A DNA stretch of 64,000 nucleotides, from assembly GCA_029226205.1 (NCBI GenBank), contig JAQXXT010000079.1, positions 1-64,000 on the forward strand, written 5' to 3'. A program made the translations under genes and the position numbers. Shown here in pieces: positions 26,908 through 33,716 of the stretch. Position 1 is the first letter of the stretch, and each line of letters opens with the position of its first letter. This stretch comes from Prevotellaceae bacterium (GTDB taxonomy: Bacteria; Bacteroidota; Bacteroidia; Bacteroidales; Bacteroidaceae). The notes beneath the pieces are model-generated. The model worked only from the letters and a program-made list of their open reading frames with translations. It was not told where the DNA came from and searched no databases.

Positions 26908-27198
26908 TTAGGCCTGAGGCTTCTTCGTTTTCTCAGCGTAAGCCTCCGGAGTGAGCACACTGACCGTACTCTTGTCGTACTTACCCTTGTGGAAGTATAC
27001 CACACCGTCGGTAAGAGCGTAAAGGGTATCATCCTTGCCCTGTGCTACATTCTGGCCGGGATAGTGCTTGTTACCACGCTGACGGACGATGATATTGCCG
27101 GCAGTGATGGTCTGGCCACCCCAGATCTTGACGCCTAATCTCTTGGAAGCGGACTCACGACCGTTCTTAGAACTACCTACACCTTTCTTATGTGCCAT
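26908..27198 (-). CDS. rpmA: 50S ribosomal protein L27
   Basis: A 96-residue ribosomal protein starting [20 protein letters not shown], with [17 protein letters not shown] and [18 protein letters not shown], all typical of L27. The N-terminus approaches the peptidyl-transferase centre. It lies 17 nt downstream of rplU, the near-universal order. Confidence 0.98.
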   Translation of the reverse strand: MAHKKGVGSSKNGRESASKRLGVKIWGGQTITAGNIIVRQRGNKHYPGQNVAQGKDDTLYALTDGVVYFHKGKYDKSTVSVLTPEAYAEKTKKPQA

Positions 27199-27215
27199 AA
27201 TTTGTTCCTCCGATT

Positions 27216-27533
27216 TTAAGCGATTACTTGTTTAACTTCTACCTGTGTGAACTGTGCACGATGACCATTCTTCTTGCGATAGTCCTTGCGGCGCTTCATC
27301 TTGAAGACGATCACCTTGTCACCCTTGACGAGGGGGTTCACAACTTCTACTACTACTTTTGCACCATCTACTGTGGGTGCACCGACAGTGACTGCTCCAT
27401 CGTTGTCTACGAGCAGTACCTTGTCGAACTCAACAGTCTTACCAGCTTCAGCATCCTTGATGTGATGAACGAAGAGCTTCTTGCCCTGTTCTGCCTTGAA
27501 CTGCTGACCGTTAATTTCTACAATTGCGTACAT
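27216..27533 (-). CDS. rplU: 50S ribosomal protein L21
   Basis: A 105-residue ribosomal protein starting [20 protein letters not shown], with [20 protein letters not shown] near the end, the L21 signature. First gene of the rplU-rpmA operon, preceded by a structured leader. Confidence 0.98.
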   Translation of the reverse strand: MYAIVEINGQQFKAEQGKKLFVHHIKDAEAGKTVEFDKVLLVDNDGAVTVGAPTVDGAKVVVEVVNPLVKGDKVIVFKMKRRKDYRKKNGHRAQFTQVEVKQVIA

Positions 27534-27625
27534 TAACTGATATTTAAACGGGTTTCTCCGCCAGGCGACCGGTCCTTGACCAGTACTTCCTCGAGCCCGA
27601 ACGGACTAAATCGGCTGCAAAATTA
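27534..27625 (-). promoter_or_regulatory. Structured 5' leader and -7 element of rplU
   Basis: TAATTTTG (27625-27618, minus strand) resembles the -7 element. The roughly 80-nt leader to the ATG can fold into ACTGGTC/GACCGGT and CGCC/GGCG hairpins enclosed by CGGG/CCCG. This is the sort of leader used in autogenous ribosomal protein control, but the match to a known L21 leader class cannot be judged here. Confidence 0.4.
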
Positions 27626-27692
27626 CAAAATATTTTTATGACAGAGGAAGATACCTGTTAAGATGATGTATTATTTACGGATAATTAACATA

Positions 27693-28295
27693 TCAGAATT
27701 CTATATTTTGTTCCGGTATGCGGGCATCGGGGGTGATGTCTCTGATCTTACGGGCGGGGACACCGGCGACGACGGTATGGGAGGGGATGTCATGGAGGAC
27801 GACGGCACCGGCACCGATGACGACTCCGTCGCCGACATGTACGCCGCCGCATATCGTGGCGTTGGCACCGATCCATACGTCATCGCCGATGTTGATCGGC
27901 TGGGAGAGCTCGATACCTTCGGCCCTTTGTTCGGCATCGATGGGATGGGAGGCGCAGCTCAGCGTGACCTGCGGGGCGATGAAGCAGTGGTCGCCGATGA
28001 TCACGGGACTCGTGTCGAGGATTGTCACGCCGAAGTTCAGGAAGGCGGAGCCGCGGAAATGGGTGTTGAAGCCATAGTCGAAGGCGATACCGGGTTGTAT
28101 GATCACCTTCTCATTATAGGTGCCGAGGATCTGCCGCAGCAGCTCCTGTTGCCGCCGGGTGTCAGACGGTCGCGTACGGTTGTATTCCCATACGAGGTCA
28201 CGGCCGTGCTGCACACGATCAAATGGGATTTTCGTGACATCACCGATATATCCTTTCATTCCGGTGACGAGTTGCATGATTTCGGATGGCGTCAT
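27693..28295 (-). CDS. Sugar O-acetyltransferase (maltose/galactoside type)
   Basis: A 200-residue left-handed beta-helix acetyltransferase of the Maa/LacA family, transferring acetyl from acetyl-CoA to a sugar hydroxyl. It has the N-terminal maltose-acetyltransferase cap (the DUF-like HGRDLVWEYNRTRPSD) and hexapeptide repeats (VIIGDHCFIAPQVTL, with the catalytic His in SHPIDAEQR; IGDDVWIGANATICGGV; VVAGVPARKIR). Monocistronic, between rplU and the iminopeptidase. Confidence 0.9.
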   Translation of the reverse strand: MTPSEIMQLVTGMKGYIGDVTKIPFDRVQHGRDLVWEYNRTRPSDTRRQQELLRQILGTYNEKVIIQPGIAFDYGFNTHFRGSAFLNFGVTILDTSPVIIGDHCFIAPQVTLSCASHPIDAEQRAEGIELSQPINIGDDVWIGANATICGGVHVGDGVVIGAGAVVLHDIPSHTVVAGVPARKIRDITPDARIPEQNIEF

Positions 28296-28311
28296 AAATT
28301 TCTTTTTTGAG

Positions 28312-28333
28312 GTAGGGGCATCCCCTTGTGGGT
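28312..28333. repeat. Family C palindrome (short form)
   Basis: GGGGCATCCCCTTGTGGGTGCCC, nearly the same as GGGGCACCCCTTGTGGGCGCCC at 31698, lies between two minus-strand genes. Confidence 0.65.
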
Positions 28334-28349
28334 GCCCTAAATGCCTAGG

Positions 28350-29219
28350 TTATAACCACTCTTGGAGCAGGAGCTTGTAAAGTTCCGTCTGGTCGATGAA
28401 TGTCATGTGACGGACACCATCGAGGAGTTCCCACCGTGCCCGGGGGATACGGTCGAACATGGTCTTGGCGATGAGGGGCGTGCACTCGTCATTCGTGCCA
28501 TTGATGATGAGGGTCGGTTGCGTGATCTCGTGGAGGTGGGCAGTATAGTCGAAGTTTTTCAGTGTTCCTGTAGGCGTATATTCATTGGGTCCCCAGGCCG
28601 TGAGATAGCTCTCTGTGCCGAAACGTTTCTTCCGTCGGAAACACTCCGGACTGTCGGGCGTGATCTCGCCGGCATGAAGAATCGTATAATGTTCATTAGC
28701 ACGCAGATAGGCAGGATCATTGAAGTTTCCCGTTCGTACGGCTTCAGCGATGGCCTGCTGTTCGTCTTCGGGCATGAAACGGATGAGCCGTTGCTGTTCG
28801 TGGCTCCACAGATAGCTTGACGGGAGCGTGGACGAGAGGATGACGGAGTCGATGCCCTTCGGCTGTTCGTCGATGAGATAGGCAATGATGAGCATGCCGC
28901 CCCAGGACTGTCCGAGGAGGTGGACATGATCGAGGTGGAGGAACTGTCGCAGAGCCTTCAGCTCTTTCTTCCAGGTATGGAGTTTCCACAGCTCGGGATG
29001 TCCGTCGACGTAACTCTCTCCGCAGCCGATCTGGTCGTAGGAGATGATCTGCCGGTTCAGCGAGGTGGCAAGGTCGTCGAGGACTTCGAAATAGTTATGT
29101 GTAGACCCCGGCCCGCCGTGGATGAGGAGCAGGGGAGCCTGCCCCTGGTCATCCCCGACGATGCGGTAATAGGTCTTGAAGCCCATAAAGGGCATTTTTC
29201 CTTCTTTGATATTCATCAT
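28350..29219 (-). CDS. Proline iminopeptidase-like alpha/beta hydrolase (S33)
   Basis: A 289-residue alpha/beta hydrolase of peptidase family S33, predicted to release N-terminal proline from peptides. Oxyanion-hole HGGP (LLLIHGGPGSTHNYFEVL), nucleophile elbow GQSWGG, acid in GTNDECTP and His in DGVRHMTF are all visible. No signal peptide, so cytosolic. It follows pepD with 63 nt between, and both fit peptide catabolism. Confidence 0.9.
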   Translation of the reverse strand: MMNIKEGKMPFMGFKTYYRIVGDDQGQAPLLLIHGGPGSTHNYFEVLDDLATSLNRQIISYDQIGCGESYVDGHPELWKLHTWKKELKALRQFLHLDHVHLLGQSWGGMLIIAYLIDEQPKGIDSVILSSTLPSSYLWSHEQQRLIRFMPEDEQQAIAEAVRTGNFNDPAYLRANEHYTILHAGEITPDSPECFRRKKRFGTESYLTAWGPNEYTPTGTLKNFDYTAHLHEITQPTLIINGTNDECTPLIAKTMFDRIPRARWELLDGVRHMTFIDQTELYKLLLQEWL

Positions 29220-29235
29220 ATATTCACCATGATAA

Positions 29236-29278
29236 GGCGATCATGCTACCCCCCCTCCTTTTGGAGGAGGGGGCGGGG
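29236..29278. repeat. CCCTCC-TTTT-GGAGGG palindrome
   Basis: CCCCCCTCC - TTTT - GGAGGAGGGGG, about 9 bp of stem, between pepD and the iminopeptidase, without a clear U tract. It could slow transcription or stabilise mRNA. Confidence 0.5.
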
Positions 29279-29282
29279 CTCT

Positions 29283-30737
29283 TTACTTGCTGAGTTTCTT
29301 GAGGATCAGCAGGAGGTGATCCCATACCATCTGTACGGTAGGAATGAGGAGTTTCTCATCCGGGGTATGGACATGACGGAGGGTAGGACCGAAGCTGACC
29401 ATATCGATATCAGGATATTTCTCGGAGAAGAGACCACACTCCAGACCGGCATGGATACCGAGGACCTTCGGCTCCTTGTGGAAGAGCTCCTTGTAAGCCT
29501 CCACAGCCGTCTGTACGATGGGACTGTTGGCATCGGTCTTCCATGCGGGATAGCCGTCACCTTGCTTCACCTCGGCACCGGCGAGCTGGAAGGCGGCCTT
29601 GATGCTGTTGGCCTCGTTGAGGAGGTTGCTCTTCACGTTGGAGCGCTGAGAGGAGACGATGACGATCTGATCGTCTTCCGTCTTGATGCTGGCGATATTG
29701 CTCGAGGTCTCTACGAGCCAGGCGAGTTCCTCATCCTGGCACATGGCGAAGACACCGTTGTCGACGGCCTGGACGGCACGGAAGAGATTCGTGGAGACAG
29801 CCTCGGGAACGACGGGCTGGCGGTCAGCGCTGACGAGGTTCCACTGCATCGTCGTATCGGTGACATGGAACTCATCCTCCACCTGGGCGGCAAACTGGTT
29901 CCAGTCGGCTTTCACCTCTTCTTTCTTGTCGTTGCTGACGGCGAAGACGATCTTGCCGTCACGGGGGATGGCATTGTGCATCTTACCACTGTTCCAGCTG
30001 ACGAGGCGTACGCCGAACTTCTCATTCTCGTTGTAGAGGAAACGGCCGAGGACCTTGATGGCGTTGGCGCGCTTCTTGTTGATGTCGTCGCCGCTATGAC
30101 CGCCCTTGAGGCCCTTGATGCTGCCCTCGAAGAAGAAGTAATCCTTCGGGGCCTCCTCACGGGAGAAATGGAAGGTAGCCTCCGTACCCATACCGCCGGC
30201 GCAGGAGATGAAGATCTGTCCCTCTTCCTCGGAGTCGAGGTTGATGAGGTATTTACCCGTCATGAAGCCCGGCTTCATACCTTCAGCGCCGGAGAGCTGT
30301 GTCTCCTCATCGCGTGTGAAGACGCACTCCAGAGGACCGTGCTCGATGTCGTCGCTCTCAAGGATAGCCAGTTCGATGGCATCGCCGATACCGTCGTCGG
30401 CACCGAGGGTCGTTCCCTTGGCGGTAAGCCAGTCACCGTCGATATAGGTCTGGATGGCATCCTTGGAGAAGTCGAAGTCGACATCCACGAGTTTATCGCA
30501 TACCATATCCATATGGCTCTGCAGGATGATGGTGGGGTAGTTCTCATAGCCTTTCGTGGCCGGTTTGCGGATGAGGACGTTACCAGTCTCGTCGACATGG
30601 GTCTCCAATCCGTGCTCTTTTCCGAAGTTGCTCAGATACTCGATCATTTTCTCCTCGTGCTTGGAAGGACGGGGGATGGCATTGATTTTGGCGAACTGCT
30701 CAAAAACGCGTGCCGGTTTCAAATCACTTTTGTTCAT
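29283..30737 (-). CDS. pepD: Aminoacyl-histidine dipeptidase (Xaa-His, M20)
   Basis: A 484-residue M20-family zinc dipeptidase, cytosolic, cleaving Xaa-His and other dipeptides. Metal and catalytic motifs: IILQSHMDMVCDK (His and Asp), GTTLGADDGIG (bridging Asp), FTRDEETQLSGAEG (general-base Glu) and GGHSGDDINKKRANA in the lid domain. HAGLECGLFSEKYPD near the C-terminus supplies a further ligand. Length is normal for PepD. Confidence 0.95.
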   Translation of the reverse strand: MNKSDLKPARVFEQFAKINAIPRPSKHEEKMIEYLSNFGKEHGLETHVDETGNVLIRKPATKGYENYPTIILQSHMDMVCDKLVDVDFDFSKDAIQTYIDGDWLTAKGTTLGADDGIGDAIELAILESDDIEHGPLECVFTRDEETQLSGAEGMKPGFMTGKYLINLDSEEEGQIFISCAGGMGTEATFHFSREEAPKDYFFFEGSIKGLKGGHSGDDINKKRANAIKVLGRFLYNENEKFGVRLVSWNSGKMHNAIPRDGKIVFAVSNDKKEEVKADWNQFAAQVEDEFHVTDTTMQWNLVSADRQPVVPEAVSTNLFRAVQAVDNGVFAMCQDEELAWLVETSSNIASIKTEDDQIVIVSSQRSNVKSNLLNEANSIKAAFQLAGAEVKQGDGYPAWKTDANSPIVQTAVEAYKELFHKEPKVLGIHAGLECGLFSEKYPDIDMVSFGPTLRHVHTPDEKLLIPTVQMVWDHLLLILKKLSK

Positions 30738-30754
30738 TTAATTATGTTATTTTA

Positions 30755-30786
30755 TTTGGTGTTTTAATCGAAATATAGTACCTTTG
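30755..30786 (+). promoter_or_regulatory. Promoter for the small membrane protein
   Basis: TTTG (30755-30758), 20-nt spacer, TACCTTTG (30779-30786), about 40 nt upstream of the ATG: consensus Bacteroidetes promoter. Confidence 0.75.
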
Positions 30787-30826
30787 CGCTTGAATTTATA
30801 TTCAGCACATTGCAAAATTACGAAAA

Positions 30827-31012
30827 ATGATGAAAACTCTGCTCTTCACTGTGTTAATAATTGCTATATCTTTTGCATTATTATCCATAAAAGTGATCGT
30901 GAGGAAGAACGGGAAGTTCTCCTCGCAGCATGTACACGACAATCCTGCCCTGCGAAAGCTCGGCATCCACTGTGTCCTTGATCAGGACAGAGAGGCCAGA
31001 GGAGAAGCGTAG
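30827..31012 (+). CDS. Small single-pass membrane protein, conserved type
   Basis: A 61-residue protein: one N-terminal transmembrane helix (LLFTVLIIAISFALLSIKVI), then a basic cytosolic or periplasmic tail with HVHDNPALRKLGIHCV and DREAR. I recall similar small proteins across Bacteroidales, but no function is known to me. A strong promoter directly upstream and codon usage like the neighbours support a real gene. It is followed by a family B repeat and the Skp-like gene. Confidence 0.72.
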   Translation: MMKTLLFTVLIIAISFALLSIKVIVRKNGKFSSQHVHDNPALRKLGIHCVLDQDREARGEA

Positions 31013-31030
31013 AAAACTAAAGAAGTAAAC

Positions 31031-31059
31031 GTAGGGACATGATTCATCATGTTCCGTCA
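31031..31059. repeat. Family B palindrome
   Basis: GTAGGGACATGATTCATCATGTTCC: arms GGGACATGAT and ATCATGTTCC, 31 nt before the OmpH gene. Confidence 0.7.
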
Positions 31060-31089
31060 GTTATGAAGTAAAAAAAACAGAAATATACA

Positions 31090-31686
31090 ATGAAGAAGAA
31101 CATGATTATGATGGCCGTGGCAGCCGTTGCTGCGCTGGCCATGACATCCTGCAACAAGAGCCAGCCTCAGGTAGAGTCTGCCAGTGAGACGGCCAAGGCA
31201 CCGTCAACATTGAAGATCGCTTATGTGGAGGTTGACTCCATCATGACGCAGTACACCTTTGCCAAGGAGTATTCTGATCTGTTGCAGAAGAAGAGTATGA
31301 ACATCCAGAAGACCCTCAATGCCAAGGCTCAGGCCCTTCAGGCTGCCGCTGCCAACTTCCAGCAGAAGGCACAGCAGAATGCCTACACGCAGGATCAGGC
31401 GCAGGCTATCCAGGCCGGTCTGCAGCGTCAGCAGGCTGATCTCCAGGCTCTGCAGCAGCGTCTGGGTAATGAGTTCCAGGCCGAGCAGGACAAGTATAAC
31501 AAGGCCCTGCACGACTCCATCGCTCATTATCTGAAGGCCTACAACAAGGATAAGAAGTACAGCATCATCTTCAGCAAGAGTGGTGACAATCTGCTGTACT
31601 GTGACAAGGGTTACGATATCACCAATGAAGTCATTGCCGGTCTGAACAAGGCTTACACGGGCCATGTCGGCGATGCCAAGAAGTAA
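31090..31686 (+). CDS. OmpH/Skp-family lipoprotein
   Basis: A 198-residue periplasmic chaperone-like protein of the OmpH (Skp) family, which holds unfolded outer-membrane proteins. It starts with a lipoprotein signal (AVAALAMTSC, lipobox Cys) rather than the plain signal of E. coli Skp. Then come KIAYVEVDSIMTQY, the OmpH opening, a long Gln/Ala-rich coiled coil (about residues 70-140) and YSIIFSKSGDNLLYC at the end, also typical. It lies 49 nt upstream of nth. Confidence 0.88.
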   Translation: MKKNMIMMAVAAVAALAMTSCNKSQPQVESASETAKAPSTLKIAYVEVDSIMTQYTFAKEYSDLLQKKSMNIQKTLNAKAQALQAAAANFQQKAQQNAYTQDQAQAIQAGLQRQQADLQALQQRLGNEFQAEQDKYNKALHDSIAHYLKAYNKDKKYSIIFSKSGDNLLYCDKGYDITNEVIAGLNKAYTGHVGDAKK

Positions 31687-31697
31687 TACCCGACGTA

Positions 31698-31722
31698 GGG
31701 GCACCCCTTGTGGGCGCCCTAA
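31698..31722. repeat. Family C palindrome (short form)
   Basis: GGGGCACCCCTTGTGGGCGCCC, second copy of the form at 28312, between the OmpH gene and nth. Confidence 0.65.
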
Positions 31723-31735
31723 AAAGAGATAAACA

Positions 31736-32386
31736 ATGAATCGTCAGGACCGATATCGTTATATATTGGACTATTTTGAAAAGGCGCAGCCAAATGTAAC
31801 CACGGAGTTGCATTTTGGCAGCGCCTTTCAACTTTTAGTGTCCACCCTTCTCAGTGCCCAGTGTACCGACAAGCGTATCAATGCCGTCACGCCGGCACTC
31901 TTCGCCCGCTATCCCGATGCCCGCAGGATGGCACAGGCCAGTGAGGATGATCTCTTCGAGCTGATCCGCAGCGTGAGCTATCCCCATGCGAAGGCCGCTC
32001 ATTTGGCGGCCATGAGTCGTATGCTCGTCAGTGATTATGGTGGGGAGGTGCCTACGGACCCGAAGGAACTTGTCAAACTTCCCGGTGTGGGCCGTAAGAC
32101 TGCCAATGTCTTGCAGGCGGTGTGGCTCGGTCGTCCTACGATGGCCGTCGACACCCATGTCTACCGTGTCAGTCACCGTTTGGGCCTTGTGCCTCATGAT
32201 GCCAATACGCCGCAGAAAGTGGAGGCTTATTTGGAGAAGCATATCCCCAAGGATGTGATCCCGAAGGCTCACCACTGGCTCCTGCTCCATGGCCGTTATG
32301 TCTGCAAGAGTCTCCATCCCCAGTGTGCGAAGTGTCCTTTCAATGACATCTGTCCGAAGTTGATGAAAGACTCGAAACTGGAGTAG
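31736..32386 (+). CDS. nth: Endonuclease III
   Basis: A 216-residue base-excision-repair glycosylase/AP lyase. The helix-hairpin-helix LVKLPGVGRKTANVL contains the catalytic Lys, and VDTHVYRVSHRLG holds the catalytic Asp. Four cysteines of the 4Fe-4S loop follow in CKSLHPQCAKCPFNDIC (spacing 6-2-5). All key residues are intact. Confidence 0.96.
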   Translation: MNRQDRYRYILDYFEKAQPNVTTELHFGSAFQLLVSTLLSAQCTDKRINAVTPALFARYPDARRMAQASEDDLFELIRSVSYPHAKAAHLAAMSRMLVSDYGGEVPTDPKELVKLPGVGRKTANVLQAVWLGRPTMAVDTHVYRVSHRLGLVPHDANTPQKVEAYLEKHIPKDVIPKAHHWLLLHGRYVCKSLHPQCAKCPFNDICPKLMKDSKLE

Positions 32387-32560
32387 GTGGCCGCCATTTT
32401 TCTGCCAATGTGTAGGTGGCCGCCATGTTGCGGCCACGCACCCACATATGGCGGAGTTGTTATTTTACGAAAACATGAAAAACAAAAATGATACACGTGG
32501 GTGTGTTGTTTAAGAAGAAAACCTATAAAAACAAGATTAAAACCAATTAGAAGTAAAGGA
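32383..32560. repeat. Family A palindromes and family D repeat, copy 2
   Basis: GTAGGTGGCCGCCAT appears twice (32383 and 32412), the second completing a palindrome to GCGGCCACGCA. It is followed by the 115-nt family D copy (32441-32560), about nine-tenths identical by eye to 26091-26210. No gene. Confidence 0.75.
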
Positions 32561-32594
32561 TTAAGAAGGGGCAGGAACATCACGTTTCTACCCT

Positions 32595-33593
32595 TTACTT
32601 TTTTAGAATGACGTAGATAATCACGGGGGCACCGAAGAGAGGGGTGACGGCATTGAGGGGGATAATCGTGCCATCGGAGGGAAGGACGGTGATGAGCAGA
32701 CAGAGGAGGGCGAGAGTGCTGCCACTGAGCGCTGTCATCGGTATCAGGAGACGGTGATCGTCGGTTTGCGTGATGAGTCGTGCGATATGCGGGACGGCGA
32801 GTCCGATAAAGGCGATAGGTCCGCAGAATGCTGTGACGACCGCCGTGAGGAGTCCTGTGAGCAGTAACAGTTGTCCCCGGACTTTGCGGATATGGATGCC
32901 GAGGCTACGTGCATATCCCGTGCCGAGGAGCAATGTGTTGAGGGGCTTGACGAGGAGCATGGCCAGTGCCAGCAGGATGATGATCAGGGAAGCGAAGAGT
33001 GGCATGTCATCGAGAGAAACCCCTCCGAAGTTTCCCATTCCCCAGAGCATATAACTTTTCACGCCGGTCTCCGTAGCAAAATAGTTGAGCAAGGATATAA
33101 TACTCCCCGCGAGATATCCCGTCATGAGTCCGATGATGAGCAGCATGACATGATCCCTGACAATCGTGGAAACGGCGAAGATGATGACCGTCACGACCAT
33201 GGCTCCGGCGAAGGCGGCGGCGATGATGGCGGCATATCCTCCCGTGGCAGCAGCGCCACCTCCCATGCCGAGCATGACGAGGGCCACGCCGACTCCCGCG
33301 CCACTGTTGATGCCGAAGACATCAGGACCGGCGAGGGCATTGGCGAAGGCCGTCTGTAGCATCAGTCCGCTCACGGCGAGGGCACTGCCGGCGAGGAGTG
33401 CCGTCAGCGCCTGCGGCAGTCGGCTCTCGAGGATGATATACTGCCATGATGGGTTCGTTCCCTCACCGCCGCAGAGGATATGGAGGATATCTGCCGCGGG
33501 GATGGAGACGGAGCCGATGAGCAGGTTCATGATGAAGAGCAGTATAACGGCCACGGCCATCAAGGGCAGGGTATAGAAGCGGGAAAAAGACAT
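32595..33593 (-). CDS. FecCD-family ABC transporter permease
   Basis: A 332-residue inner-membrane permease of the BtuC/FecCD family for iron-siderophore, haem or cobalamin uptake. Around ten hydrophobic segments, with the family motifs ESRLPQALTALLAGSALAVS, ALAGPDVFGINSGAGVGVAL and FIGLAVPHIARLI, the coupling helix to the ATPase. The open frame reaches 33656, but its first 21 codons derive from a family A repeat. ATG 33593 (MSFSRFYTLP) is the likely start. No ATPase or binding-protein gene is adjacent in this window. Confidence 0.9.
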   Translation of the reverse strand: MSFSRFYTLPLMAVAVILLFIMNLLIGSVSIPAADILHILCGGEGTNPSWQYIILESRLPQALTALLAGSALAVSGLMLQTAFANALAGPDVFGINSGAGVGVALVMLGMGGGAAATGGYAAIIAAAFAGAMVVTVIIFAVSTIVRDHVMLLIIGLMTGYLAGSIISLLNYFATETGVKSYMLWGMGNFGGVSLDDMPLFASLIIILLALAMLLVKPLNTLLLGTGYARSLGIHIRKVRGQLLLLTGLLTAVVTAFCGPIAFIGLAVPHIARLITQTDDHRLLIPMTALSGSTLALLCLLITVLPSDGTIIPLNAVTPLFGAPVIIYVILKK

Positions 33594-33620
33594 CCTAAAA
33601 GTATATATTAAGAAGTAAAA

Positions 33621-33704
33621 GTAGGTGGCCGCCATGTAGCGGCCACGCAGCCACACTGAATCATTGATTGTGGGTGCGTGGCTGCAACATAGCGGCCACC
33701 TACT
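33621..33704. repeat. Two family A palindromes, head to head
   Basis: GTAGGTGGCCGCCATGTAGC (33621) and its inverted partner ending AGCGGCCACCTAC (33704), with GTGGCTGC/GCAGCCAC between, make one long interrupted inverted repeat between the PBP1A stop and the permease start. Confidence 0.75.
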
Positions 33705-33716
33705 AAAGGAAAATCA

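Noticed and set aside
28920-30767. 615-codon plus-strand frame
   Set aside because: Antisense to pepD, which has all catalytic residues.
33594-33656. 21-codon N-terminal extension of the FecCD permease
   Set aside because: Encoded by a family A repeat; the same repeat adds spurious codons to the ABC ATPase frame at 24085-24123.
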